64,000 nucleotides of DNA from Agroathelia rolfsii. Its lineage: Eukaryota; Basidiomycota; Agaricomycetes; Amylocorticiales; Amylocorticiaceae. A program made the translations under genes and the position numbers. Location: positions 1,674,001-1,738,000 of the forward strand of contig JABRWF010000008.1 of the NCBI GenBank assembly GCA_018343915.1, given 5' to 3'. Each line of letters opens with the position of its first letter. Within the stretch, counting starts at the first letter, position 1. Below the pieces are notes generated by a model, which did not search any database, had not been told where the DNA came from, and was given only the letters and a program-made list of their open reading frames with translations. This document shows, one piece after another, positions 43,777-55,855 of this stretch.

Positions 43777-46700
43777 AAGGGTCAATGGAAAGGGCCATTT
43801 TGGCCGACCCATATTTATCCAACAGGTTTTCCTCATTTCTTTCTCTCAACTCAGTCTCCATTTCCGGTGTGCATGGACAGCACCTCCATATCCCAATCAT
43901 GTTCCATGGACATTTTTCTTCTCTTGTAACATTAGCTATGATTGACTCAGGCGCCTCTTCTTCTTTCATTCATTCATGTTTTGTAAAAGAAAATAAAATA
44001 AACACAAAAAAATTACCTCATAGTATACCTGTACATAACATCGATAACTCTCTGAATGCACAAGGAAAGATCGAAGAAATCGCAATACTCAAAACGAGCA
44101 TAGGCGGAATCAAAAAGAAGCTTCCTTTTTTAGTCACTGACATTGGCATGGAAAACGTAATCCTAGGGATTGACTGGCTCCGGTTGGAAAACCCAGTGAT
44201 AGACTGGTCAGCAGGAAAAATTACACACCCCAATTGTATGCACATTTCTTCCAGTCTATTACCAGAATGGGCTTCTGAGTACATATCGGTCTTCTCAAAA
44301 GAAGCTTCCAAAAGACTGCCACTCAGAAAACCTTGGGATCACAAGATCAAGCTTAAAGATGGAGCCCAACTCCAAAGAAGTAAAGCTTATCCCCTTTCGG
44401 TAAAAGAAGAAGAAGCGTTGGTGGATTACCTCAAGGAGAACCTTGAGAAGGGCTATATCAGAAAGTCAGAAAGTCCTATCGCTGCCTCAATGTTCTTTGT
44501 TCCAAAAAAGAACGGCTCCCTCCACCTGGTCCAGGACTACCGAAAATTGAATGCCAAAACCATTGAAAATGCCTATCCACTCCCCCTTATCTCCGAGCTT
44601 CAGGACAAAATGACCAAGTTCCGAACCTTCTGTAAAATTGATCTGAGATGGGGGTTCAATAACATTCACATCAGAGAAGGCGATGAGCACAAGGCTGCCT
44701 TTATCACAAATAAGGGACTGTTTAAACCCACTGTAATGACATTCGGATTATGTAACATGCCAGCCACAATACAAACAATGATGGACGATCTATTCTATAA
44801 GTTCAACCAACTAGGTTGGCTAGTGCATTACATTGATGACATCATTATTGGTGCACAAACAGAGAGCGAGCTGCACAAAAGGGTTTTAGAGGTACTGAGC
44901 ATCCTCAAAGCAAACGATTTATTTGCAAACCTTGAGAAGTTTGAGTACAACGTTCTGGAGGTTGACATCCTAGGTGCCCTGGTTTCCTTTGGCTCAATCC
45001 ACATGACACCCGAAAAAGTCAAGGCAATCCTAGAATGGCCAACTCCAAAAAAGGTCTCAGACATCCAACGCTTCTGAGGTCTCGCAAATTATTACCGGCG
45101 TTTCATCAAAAACTTTGTGCAGATGTGCAAACTGCTAGACCGCTTAACCGGCAAAACCGAGTGGAAGTGGGGCTCAGAAGAACAAGAAGCTTTCGACACC
45201 CTGAAAACAGCCTTTACCTCCGCACTAGTGTTAGGAGCGTACTCTCAGACAGCAGAAACACGCTTAGAGACCGATGCTTCTAATTTCGCAACAGGAGCAG
45301 TGCTTTTACAGAAACAGCCTGACAATTCCTGGTGACCAATAGCCTTTCTCTCACAAGCAATGAACGACACAGAAAGGAACTATGATATATGGGACAAGGA
45401 GATGCTAGGGATTATTAGGGCTTTGGATGCTTGGAGACATTACCTAATCGGACTTCCTCACCCCTTTGAGATCAGAATGGACCATAAGAATCTTGAATAT
45501 TGGAAAACGGCACGAAACTTAACCCGCCGTCAAGCAAGGTAGTCCTTATTTCTGTCCGAATTCTGGTTCACCATCTCCTACCTCCAAGGGTCAGAAAATG
45601 GACGGGCTGATCCTCTCTCTTGCCGACCTGATTTCCAACGAGCTGACGAAGAAGACAACCTTGATCAAGTAGTTCTTGACCCTAAACTGTTCCAAATCAA
45701 TGCTGCTAGAAGAGGGCACATGGAAGTACAAGGAGAAAAAGGCATTCTAGACCGTATTCGAAGCAAGGGTAGGGATGTGGAAATTGTAAACGCCCTAGGA
45801 TTGGTTAAGGAGCTCGGCCCGGTAAAGCTGCAAAAAGGTCTGGAAGAATGGAATGAGGAGAATGGCTTGATCTTACACCTCGGCAAGGTTTACGTACCTA
45901 GGGACACTACCCTGCGTAATGACATCATACGACTCCACCATGATGTGCCAGCAGCTGGTCATCCAGGACAACACAAGACCCTAGAATTAGTTTCTAGAAA
46001 CTACTGGTGGCCTGGCCTCACTAAAGCCATTAACGACTACGTAGCATCATGCCTGGACTGTCTTGCTTCTAAAACTGCCCGATCAATGCCAGTAGGACCC
46101 CTGGCACCTCTTCCCACTCCAGAACGGCCCTGGGAACACATAACCTCAGACATGATTGTTAAGCTTCCGGAATCCCAGGGGTTCAGTTCAATCCTTGTAG
46201 TTGTGGACAGACTAACCAAGATGTGTCACCTGATCCCCTGCATTGAAGCGATCACGGCATCAGAAATGGCAGATTTGTACTTGGCCAACATCTTTCGATT
46301 GCACAGATTACCACAACAATGAACCTCGGATCGAGGACCCTAGTTTGCCGGAAAAGTCATGCGGGAAATTCACAAGCGGCTGGATATTAAGACCTCCCTA
46401 TCCACCGCCTACCACCCGCAGTCCGATGGACAGACAGAACGACTTAATCAAGAAGTCAAAGTCTACTTATGGAACTATGTCTCCCATCGACAAGATAACT
46501 GGGCCAGTCTCCTCCCGCTTGCCGAATTTGCCCTCAACAATCGACAACAGGCTTTCACTGGATCATCTCCTTTCGAAATGAACTATGGTTTTTTGCCCCA
46601 TATGAACCTTACGACAGCAGGAATACCAAGCACTGAAGGGGCGCAAATATAGACAGAGAAGGTTAAGGAACTCCAAGAAGATGCCAAGGCAGCCTTAGAT

Positions 46701-47309
46701 CATGCAGCTAGCCAAATGAAATACTTCTTTGACAAACACGCAGCAGAAGTCCCAAAATATGCTGTGGGAAACAAAGTTTGGCTAAGCACGGAAAACATCA
46801 AGCTAGCCCAACCCTCAAAGAAGCTCTTGGCTAAATGGATCGGCCCTTACAAAATTACCGAGCTTGTGGGAAACCGAGCAGTCCGGCTCGCCATCCCAAA
46901 AAGGTGGACCATCCATGACGTTTTCCACGTTTCTCTGATCAAACCCCATGTCCAAGTAGAATCTAGACCCCTTGCTCCTATCCCAGAAGTTGTGGAAATA
47001 GAAGGAGAAGAGGAACACGAGGTCTTGCACATCAAAGATAGCCACTTAAGCCCAAGGACCAAGAAGCTCGAATACTTAGTTGAATGGAAAGGATATCCCG
47101 GAGAGGATTCGTGGGAAAAGGAATCAAACATTACAAATGCCCCACGACTAATCAAGGACTTCCACAAGAAAAATCCCAAAGCACCTAAACACCTATCGGC
47201 TGCAGTCTTTGCGGATTTACCATTCAGACCAATAGAGAACTTCACGGAGACTACAGAAAGGATTGGAGGAACATGGGAACTTGGGATGTTCCGGAGGAAA
47301 TCCCCTTAG
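43773..47309 (+). pseudogene. pol: Gy1 pol (copy 2), complete but for six stops
   Basis: All parts stay in one frame with no indel over 3.5 kb. Protease: MIDSGASSSF (about 43938). RT: FVPKKNGSLHLVQDY, CKIDLRWGFNNI, YIDDIIIGAQ (44833-44862). RNase H: ETDASNFATGAVLL, then DHKNLEYW. Integrase: HHCC finger (HHDVPAAGHPGQH, CLDC), core TSDMIVKLP, TSDRGP-stop-F, YHPQSDGQTERLNQE. GPY/F: AKWIGPYKITELVGNRAVRL. Chromodomain: YLVEWKGYPGEDSWEKES (about 47080-47130). Stops: TGA 45075, TGA 45333, TAG 45540, TGA 46320, TAG 46341, TAG 46650, at positions where related copies have arginine, tryptophan or glutamine codons. The pattern is transition mutation without indels. Confidence 0.93.
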
Positions 47310-47320
47310 GAAGGGGGTAA

Positions 47321-48174
47321 TGTCATGAGTAGGGAATTTTCGCCGATTTTTTGGTTATTTTCTTGTATTATTTGGACAAGTATTTAATTAGTTATCGCAT
47401 TTTCTTTCTCCTTTTTCTATTTTTCTTATAAAATTACCCCTTTAGGGCGTGGACTGTGGACAGTGCTGTGGTCATGTGATTGGCCCTCACGTGTCTCAAG
47501 CCGCACGTCACAGGAGTAATCTCGGGGCTGTGCGCACTTCTATTTCATCATTACGCACAGCCTAGGAATGCAAACTTCCTTCACTGATCAATTCCTAACG
47601 GTTACCGGTACCGGTCTAGAAATGGATCTCCACACGGATGCCCGGTGGAGTTAGGGTTAAAGATCTTCCCCTGCATTGCCACAATTATACTTCTATCTCC
47701 CTCTGCGCACAGACCATCAAAGCTGCACACAGACCATTCAGTATAGTGCATGTAACTTGCCCTGAAGAGCTCAGCTTTGACCTCTTCGCCTTTAGGCAAG
47801 TAATCAAGAGTTTGTATTCCATTAAGTAGATTGCTAATAAACTTTGCCTTCAGGGTATATTCTTTTGGCCTAGAGCCAGGTTCCTAGCCTCCTCCCTCCC
47901 TCTCTCTCTCTCTCTCTCTTTCTCTCTCCCTTCTACTTGTAGGTGGTGAAAATCCCCTAACGTGTGTGCGTGAACGTAAGAGCATCGAATATAAGTGAGA
48001 TAACGGAGTACCCGGCGCATCCCCAATAGATTAAGGGAATTGCGTATCTGTGGGAAACCTCATTTATAGGTACTTCATAAGACTTAATTTGTTGAGAAGG
48101 GTAGTCTTTGAATTTGAAGTAATTTGTGGGTGTTGACCTATGATTTCATCAAGTCAAGGAGTGTACCCTTGACA
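47321..48174 (+). repeat. LTR-A, 3' LTR of Gy1 copy 2
   Basis: 854 bp, same length as the 5' LTR. Differences seen by eye (for example GCCGATTTTTTGG for GCCAATTTTTCGG) are nearly all transitions. Confidence 0.95.
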
Positions 48175-48954
48175 TTTCAAGCAAGGTCTACACGCAGAAC
48201 ACCGGTTGTCTTGTGTATGCCGCTAGGTGTGCGATGTATCTTAACTGCAATAGACGCAGGGCAATGCCTTTGTCTACTTAAGTGCACTAAGCACTATGAG
48301 TGTATTTACAGACATGTAAATGGTCACCTAATGGGCTGGACCTGTCTTATGCGCGCTAACATAGAGGGGCACAAAGCAACCTCTAAACAACCAGCAGCAC
48401 TGAGCACACTGGTTACCTCCTAGCACAAAGCAGAGAGGATTTTGTGGGAGAGAGAGAAAGGAGGGCAAGACAGGCTCTGGTAGCCTAGAGAGAGAATGGG
48501 CTCTGAAGACAAAGTTTTATTATATTAGCATTTATCTAATACAATGCACTACTGTGCTTATCTGAAGACAAAGAGAACGAATCTGAGGTCTTCAGGTAGA
48601 GGCACTACAGGGTTATATACTAATTCTGCCTGGTCTGTGTGCAGTTACATGGTCTGTGCGCAGTAATGCTAAGTATGGCGTGATACTGCGCCATTATTTA
48701 TTATAGTGAGTCTAAAGTGGTATCATAATCCGGACCCATGTTCTAGACTCTGCTTACATAATATGTTACATAACTAGTGGTCACATAATGGCCAGTCACA
48801 TGGTTGACTGGTCACATGACTAGCTTAGTCATTAGAGTGTGTGCTTACGTAATATACGATATATACATCAAAAAATAGAGAAAAATCGGGAAAAATTCAG
48901 AAAAATAATAGAAAATTCGAAAGAAATTTATAATATAATGAGCGACTCATAACA
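48175..48954 (-). repeat. LTR-E fragment
   Basis: 780 bp matching LTR-E from its position 201 on (compare 3049-3826). It contains the GAACGAATCT motif near 48574 and ends GCGACTCATAACA. Its left part was lost at the junction with the Gy1 3' LTR. Confidence 0.85.
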
Positions 48955-49372
48955 GAAGGGTCCATGTGCAGCCTAAGTGGTCTGTGCGTAGAGGAGATAG
49001 AAGCATAAATGGTGGCAATGCAGGGGAAGAGCTTTTACCCTAACTCCACTAGGCATCCGTGTAGAGATCCGTTTCCAGACCAATACCGGTAATCATTAGG
49101 AATTGCTCAGGGAAGGAAGGCTATATTCCTAGGCTATGCGTGATGATGAAAGGGAAGTGCGCACAGCCCCAAGATTACTCCTGTGACATACGGCTTGGAA
49201 CACGTGAGGGCCAATCACATGACCACTGCACTGCCCACAGTCCATGCCCTAAAGGGTAATTTTTATAAGAAAAATAAAGGAAAAGAAAAGAAAATTCAGT
49301 AACTAATTAAATAGTAGTCCAAATAATACATGAAAATAACCAAAAATTGACGAAAATTCCCTACTCATGACA
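48955..49372 (-). repeat. LTR-A fragment
   Basis: 418 bp corresponding to the first half of LTR-A in element sense (ends CTACTCATGACA on +). Joined to LTR-E on the left. Confidence 0.8.
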
Positions 49373-49426
49373 ACAAGTAGGCTCTCCATGCCCAACATAA
49401 CATAGTCAAGGAGTAGACCCTTGATA
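49373..49426 (+). repeat. LTR-A 3' terminal scrap
   Basis: 54 bp matching the last bases of LTR-A in the + sense (AACATAGTCAAGGAGTAGACC, then TTGATA for TTGACA). The next base is minus-strand Gy1 gag. An inverted LTR-A junction like that at 32154. Confidence 0.65.
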
Positions 49427-50392
49427 GATGACACCCTTGATTTTAGGGGAGAGGGCTTGCTAATAGTGGACTCTCAAATCTTCACCTGATAGCTTAGTTT
49501 GGTTAGTGAGGGTGGAAAAGGTTGCTATAAAGTCCGCCACTGACAATGTCCCCTGTTTTAGGTCCTGCAACTTTTGGAGGGTAATTCTCCCAAAGTCCCT
49601 TGCTCTGTATAATGCCTTGAACTTGGTATACAAGTCCTTCTCAAAACTAAAACCTTTTGTATTGATGACATCATCGAACTTCTGGCTCCAAGCTTTTGGT
49701 GCCCCTTCTAGAAGACCTACAAAATAGTGCGCTTTTGTTTGGTCCATGGAGCATATTCTTGGATTCAGCTTAATATAATTTTTGAAGCCAAAAATGAAGG
49801 ACTAGTATTTTGACCAATCACCAGAGAATTTTTTGGGGGCCTGCCCTATCTCCTTAGGGGCAGATGCTGATGCAACAGTGGCAGTGGCTGGCTGTTCACG
49901 TTCTAACAGGTTGGCGAAATGGGCCTGTGTCTCCTGCATTTGCTCCATAGAAGTTTGAATGCAGGCTTGGTTAGCCTAGAGGAGTGCCAGGATCTGACCC
50001 AATTCCTGAGGTAACAACATTGGTACAGGTTCTACTTCTTCAATAGGTTCCCTGCATTTTTCTTTGTGGCATTTGCAGCGGCTTTTAGAAGGGGATGGGT
50101 GTGGAATAACAGGGGATTCAGGATATGATGCTTCTGTGGTGTAGCATTGATAAAATTCTGAAGGGGAGGGGTATTTGGATGGCACTTCTTCTTGCCCTTT
50201 GGGAGTCTTAGGGGGGGAGGCTTGTGTGGAAAGGGCTTCTTTGCTAGATTCCTCTTCTTCTTCTTCTGATACGTGCAGAGCAGAGCTTGATGTGACTTCT
50301 CTGGTTACTTCAGGAGGGGAAGCAGTGGATTTAGTGGCCCAAGGGACTAGTACTTCTTTGGGCTTGTAGGAAGTGCCCTTGCATATGCTCAT
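49427..50392 (-). pseudogene. gag: Gy1 gag (copy 6), N-terminal two thirds
   Basis: Minus strand, ATG at 50392 (MSICKGTSYKPKEVLVPWAT). The acidic run, proline-rich part and capsid core (AKAWSQKFDDVINTKGFSFEKD region, FKALYRARDF) are present. Stops at about 49976 (TAG) and 49803 (TAG) break it. The zinc knuckle and all of pol are missing. Confidence 0.87.
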
Positions 50393-50873
50393 TTACAGAG
50401 CAAGGTTTAAACAATCTTCTTCATCACTGGCAGTTGTACCGGTTTCCTTATGCAGTTAGCAGGATTATCTTCTTCTTCTGGGGCTAGAGCTTGCCTATAT
50501 AGTAATCACACAAAATAATCACACAAAATTTGTAATGGTAGGGGGGGTAGAAAAGGTGCTACTTATGCTTAGAAGCAATAAACTTTAACCCCTAATGATG
50601 GCTCCTAGAACACCAAGCTTGTGAGGCCTATTAAGTGCTTCAGATACAGCCAAAGAATCATGTGGAATGTACACGCTATCTCTATCTTAACAGGGTTGCA
50701 AATAGGCTTTGGAGGGCGCTATACAATGGCTTCCTGAAGTAGTTTGCTTCTTACATACTCAGAATTTGTATGTAAAAGAAATTTCTAGAATAGGGTGCTC
50801 TTTGTAAGCAATTGCTACTCGCTTCTTCTCAGGCCATGGAAGCCCAAGGGATATCCTGGTAGCTTCGACCTAA
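50393..50873 (-). other. Gy1 leader (copy 6)
   Basis: 481 nt between gag and the 5' LTR on the minus strand, with AGCTTCGACCT on + next to the LTR. The LTR partner has one transition. No gene seen. Confidence 0.65.
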
Positions 50874-51714
50874 TGTCAAGGGTACATTCCTTGACTTGAT
50901 GTTCTTACAGGTCAACACCCACAAACAACTCCAAGATGCAATAAACGCCCTTCTTAACACTAAGCTTATTGAAGTACCTTATACACAAGTGTTCCCACAG
51001 ACAGCAAAGCCTTAATTCTATTGAAGGCTTGCTCAGGTACTTTCTTATCTTATGTGTACTTGATGCTCTTAAATATATTTATATGCATGAGGGGATTTAC
51101 ACCGCCTCCAAGTAGGAAAAAGAGAGAGAGAGAAGGGGGCTAGGATGATGGCCTAGGCCTAAGAGATGTACCCTGAAGGCAAAGTTTTATTAGTAATCAG
51201 TTCTATGGAATACAAAACCTTTACTTGCCTGAAGGCAAAGAGGTCAAAGCTGAGCTCTTTAGGATAAGTTACATGTACTATTTATACTATTACCAAAGGG
51301 TCTATGCACAGTTCAAGTGGTCTATGCGCAGAGGGGATAGAAGCACAAATGGTGGCAATGCAGGGGGAGAACTTTTACCCTAACTCTACCAGGCATCCAT
51401 GTGGAGATCCATTTCTGGACCAATACTGGTAATCATTAGGAATTGTTCAGGGAAGGAAGGCTGTATTCCTAGGCTGCACATAATGATGAAAGAGAAGTAT
51501 GTGCAGCCCTAAGATTACTCCTATGATGTGTGGCTTAGAAACACGTGAGGGCCAATCACATGACCACTGCACTGCCCATAGTCCACGCCCTAAAGGGGTA
51601 ATTTTATAAGAGAAAGTAAAGAAAAAGAAAGAAAATTCAATAACTAATTAAATAATAGTCCAAATAATACATGAAAATAACCAAAAAATCGCCAAAAATT
51701 TCCTAGTCATGACA
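50874..51714 (-). repeat. LTR-A, 5' LTR of Gy1 copy 6
   Basis: 841 bp, TGTCAAGGGTACATTCC...TAGTCATGACA on +. It joins a broken LTR-H at 51715. Confidence 0.87.
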
Positions 51715-53092
51715 TTGGCAGTCTGATTGTCAATCAGAGCATGATCATGGAGGAGAACCAAGCACAATCTTCCAAGATAGGAAGGATCCGCTGGTGCTGT
51801 TATGAGTTGGATATTTTTGCACTTTTCTTACAAACATGTACATATTTTTATTGTATTTTTACGATTTTTATTGACTGAGTTATGGATGAAATACCTTGCA
51901 GACAACATCTTGACATGTGTGTGACTAGCTGTATTAGCCCCACATGACAGGAGTGCTTGTAACAAGAGTATATTAGGAAGGCAGAGTCTAGATTATTCCT
52001 TTTCATCAAAAAGTCTAGACTCAGGAACTAGGGACATTCCAATCACTGTGTGATTACTAAGGAGTACTAGACTCATCACTCCAATTGGTTGCTCATTGGA
52101 CTTGGTCACAAAGTACTGCCCTTGTATTTTGACATGTTCCTGCTTACAAACCCCAGCTGTACACAGACTATCAAGGCTGTACATAGGCCCTTTCATTTGT
52201 GTATAAATACAAGTATATAGCCCTTACCTGAACCTTAGCTTCAACCTTTTCACCTTCAGGTAAGGGTGCCCCTCCTCTTGTACTTATTAACATAAACTAA
52301 TATATTTTGCCTTTAGGCTTATAAACTCATCCTAGCCTACACCCCCCTTTCTCTTTTATCCCTTATTAAGCATAAAGCCTAAGGGCAGCTTAGTAAGCAT
52401 ATACATAGGTCTTGATACAAGAAGGCTGTAAGATCATAAGCCCTCAATATACTAAAGGCATTGAGTGTGATAAGCAAACCTAGTTCATTCTGGTCAAGGC
52501 AGTAATAAGTCCTTGCAGGGATTTTGTAGACCACAGTAGGCTAAGCTGCCTGTCTCCAGTAAGAAATACTTAATAAACTATTTAACACAAAGTGAGTATA
52601 CAGGAAGACAACTGTCTAGAGTACCAACCACAAGCCAAGCAAAGTAGTAGATTAAGTATACTATTACAAAGAGCAGCAATGGAAGCACGTGGGTCCCTAA
52701 TAAAACATCCAACCCAGTAACACACATAAAACCCAGCTTTACAGCCCACCTTTGTACCTTACAGAAGGTTGCGTTTGTTGGATAGTCAAGAGTGCAAGCC
52801 TTGACAGGTGTGGGCATATGACGACTTAGGGAATGTCTTCAAGAAGTCCAGTCAACATATAGGATGCTCTGATGGACAGAAGCACATTGATTATAGAAAG
52901 GAAGCATAAAGGGGGGCTATACACATGGCTCTAGGGAAATGTCAGCAGACACATTGGAAACACATCCAATACATGGGACACACGGCAATGCAGAAGGGAG
53001 GATGTTGCCAGTGATTCCATCAGAAGTGTTTGTATATGTCAATGTGTGCAATTGGGATGCTCAGCAGCCAGGTGCATTAGCAGGTTGTGACA
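51715..53092 (-). repeat. LTR-H fragment split by LTR-B
   Basis: LTR-H on the minus strand at 51715-51797 and 52807-53092 (ends GCAGGTTGTGACA). The first part of the unit on + is missing. It is more decayed (AT-richer) than the other two copies. Confidence 0.82.
51798..52806 (+). mobile_element. Solo LTR-B in LTR-H
   Basis: 1009 bp, TGTTATGAGTTGGAT...AAGCCTTGACA. Flanks are GGTGC and GGTGT, a 5 bp target duplication with one transition. Confidence 0.9.
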
Positions 53093-53462
53093 CTTCCCCT
53101 GCATTGCCATCACTATGCTTCTATTTCCCTCTGCACACAGACTACTCATGCTGTACATGGACCATTTAGTAGTAGTATAAATAGCATATGTAACTTGTCC
53201 TGAAGAGCTTAGCTTTGACCTCTTCACCTTCAGGCAAGTAAACAAAGGTTTTGTATCCATTAAATAGATTACTAATTAAATCTTTGCCTTCAGGGTATAA
53301 CTCTTAGGCCTAGGCCCTTCATCCTAGCCCCCCCTTTCTCTCTCCCTTTCTTTTTGTTTGTACTTAAAGGTAGTGAAAATCCCCTTGCATGTAACTTAAG
53401 AAACATCAATTGCAAGTAAGATAAGAAAGTACCTGATTACTCCCTCAATAAAATAAAGGTGG
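53093..53462 (+). repeat. LTR-A fragment
   Basis: 370 bp from the middle and 3' part of LTR-A on +, with TATAAATA near 53175 and the hairpin near 53200-53240. Bounded by LTR-H and LTR-E. Confidence 0.8.
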
Positions 53463-53692
53463 TGTTACAAGTTGCTCATTGTATTATAATTTTCTTCTGA
53501 ATTTTTCATTATTTTTCTGAATTTTTCCCAATTTTTCTCAATTTTCTAAGGTATATATTGTATATTACATAAGCACTGATGACTAAGCAAGTCATGTGAT
53601 CAGTCAGCCATATAACTGGCCATCATGTAATTACTAGTCATGTGACATATTATGAAAGAAAGATCTAGAACATAGGTCTAGATGTCAAGGCT
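53463..53692 (+). repeat. LTR-E fragment
   Basis: The first 230 bp of LTR-E (TGTTACAAGTTGCTC), cut by the Gy2 LTR-B that begins at 53693. Confidence 0.8.
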
Positions 53693-54670
53693 TGCGCGCT
53701 TGACTTTATCTGACAAACACAACCCCCTGTAAGGTACGAGGGCAGGCAGTAAGGCCGGGTTTTACGTGTGTTACTAGGTCAGATATTTATCAGGGACCCA
53801 TGTGCTCCCGTTGCTGCTCTTCATAATAGGATACCCTATTTACTACTTTGCTAAGCTTGTGATTGGTACTCTAGACTTATCATCTTCCCATGTACTCGCT
53901 TTGCGTCAAATAGTATATATGGTATTTCTTACTAGAGACAGGCAGCTTAGCCCACCATGGTCTGCATAATCCCTGCAAGGACTTGTTACTGCCTTGACCA
54001 GAATGAACTGGATTTCTTATCACACTTAATGCCTCTTTATGTATTAAGGACTTATAACAGGCTTATGCCCTCTGGTACTAGGGCAGACGTATTCTACTTA
54101 GATGCCCTTGAGGCCTTACACTAAATAGAGGTAGAGGGTAGAGAGGGGTGGGCTAGGACAAAGTAAGCCTGAAGGCAAAATATATTAGTTACTACATAAG
54201 AAAATACAAGAGGGGGGGGTGCCCTTACCTAAAGGCAAAAAGGTCGAAGCTAAGGTTCAGGTAAGGGTTACATGCTTGTATTTATATGTAAATGAAAGGG
54301 CCTGTGTGCAGCCAGGGTTTGTAAGCAGGAACATGTCAAATGCAGGGGCAGTGCTTTATACCTAAGTCCGATGAGCATCCGATTGGAATAATGAGTCTAG
54401 TACTCCTTAGTAATCGCACAGTGATTGGAACAACCCTAGTTCCTGAGTCTAGACCTTTTGATGAAAGGGAATGATCTAGACTCCGCCTTCCTAATATACT
54501 CTTGTCACAAGCACTCCTGTCATGTGGGGCTAACACAGCCAGTCACATGTGTGTCAAGATGTTGCCTACAAGGTATTTTGTGTATTTCTCTATGGATAAA
54601 AATCGTAAAAACATAATAAAAATATGTACAGGTACGTAAAGAAAATGCGAAAAATGTCCAACTCATAACA
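53693..54670 (-). repeat. LTR-B, 3' LTR of Gy2 copy 4
   Basis: 978 bp, TGTCAAGGCTTGCGC...CAACTCATAACA, followed by the purine tract (TTACCCCCTTCTCAAGGG on +). It holds an unmutated primer motif (AGGTCGAAGCTA on + near 54241). Confidence 0.9.
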
Positions 54671-55384
54671 TTACCCCCTTCTCAAGGGAGTTACTCCGGA
54701 ACTTCCCTAGTTCCCATTCTGCGGTTTCCTTTGTATTTGTTTCCGTAAAGTTTTCTATCGGCCTAAAAGGTAATTCCCCAAAGACTGCAGCATTTAAGCA
54801 TTTGGGTGCATTAGGGTGCTTCTTATGGAAGTCTCAAATCCTGGCTTTGGCATGTGTCAGGTTATCAGCAGGTTCCCAATTGTCCTCTCCTAGTGCATCC
54901 TTCCAGCTGACAAGGTATTCTAGCCGCTTAGGTCTGCCTAAAATCCTAGAGTCCTTGATTTTGGCAACTTCCCATTCTTCTTCTCCTTCAACTTCCACGG
55001 GTTTGGGTGGGGGTTGATCTCAATCTAATGGCTTATGTCCGGATAGAAGAGAGACATAGAAAACATTGTGAATAGACCAGGTGTGAGGGATTTTAAGATA
55101 GTAGGCTAGGGGGCCAATTTTCTCTAGGATTTTATAGGGCCCTGCAAATTTTGCGGCAAGCTTTCTGGTTGGTTGCAAGGTTTTGAGATTTTCCGTGGAT
55201 AGCCAAACTTTGTCTCCCTTCTGCCATTGAGGGGTCTCTTGGACATGCTTATCAAATGATTCCTTCATCTTTTCAGTGGCAAGATTAAGTGCAGCTTATG
55301 TGCCGGACTATGCATCAGAAATCACATGTAACCAATCTTCTATAGCAGGAGTTTCAAAAATCCCGGCAAGGGAGAAGTCCATTC
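54671..55384 (-). pseudogene. pol: Gy2 integrase end and chromodomain (copy 4)
   Basis: Minus strand. From 55384: MDFSLAGIF-like residues, KMKESFDKHVQETPQWQKGDKVWLS, the GPY/F module (AKFAGPYKILEKIGPLAYYL) and the chromodomain (about 54860-54950, YLVSWK with GEDNWEP). A TGA at about 55018-55020 breaks it. TRG replaces the upstream part at 55385. Confidence 0.85.
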
Positions 55385-55556
55385 TATTGAAGCAGTGGAT
55401 GGGGAAAGAGGCACAGACACAGACACAGACACTGATGATGGGTGGTGGCAAAGACAGGGAGTCACATTAGGTGTGATGGTAGTAACAAATACATGAGTGT
55501 GACTAAATTATGTAATTGTATCTAATCAACTGTGACAATGCAACCAAAACACAACA
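55385..55556 (-). repeat. TRG 3' LTR
   Basis: 172 bp, with three tandem CAGACA units. It differs from the other TRG LTR at about six positions. Confidence 0.9.
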
Positions 55557-55855
55557 CTCCCACCTTGCAGAGTCACAGAAAGAAAGAAAGAAAAGATAGA
55601 AAAGTGACTTAACAAATATAGTGGGATATAGGAAAAGGAAAGAAACCCAAGAAAAGCAGCAAATGAAAAAACTCCCACCCAACCAAAACTGTCTCTAAAA
55701 CTCCCACCTAATCCTCTATTTCTCTAAATAAGTAGAGGGGGTCCATTAGCTTCTGTACTGAAGGTAGAATGGGCTGTACCAGCAGTCTCTATATATTGAT
55801 CTGGTAAGAGGGATAAGGTAGATGCAGATCTAGCAATCTGATCATAGGCTTCTTT

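Larger units (their letters stand above)
40967..48174 (+). mobile_element. Full-length uninterrupted Gy1 chromovirus (copy 2)
   Basis: 7208 bp with two LTRs of 854 bp each. Order: LTR 40967-41820, leader 41821-42306, gag 42307-43776, pol 43773-47309, purine tract AGGAAGGGGGTAA, LTR 47321-48174. The two LTRs differ mostly by C/T and G/A. Flanks are TGGGG and TTTCA, so no target duplication; the left neighbour is Gy2 gag and the right is LTR-E. Best reference copy of the family here; dead through nine nonsense codons. Confidence 0.95.

Noticed and set aside
55424..55435. CAGACA tandem units as a possible repeat array
   Set aside because: Only three units, and the same units occur in all three TRG LTRs; it is part of the LTR, not an array.
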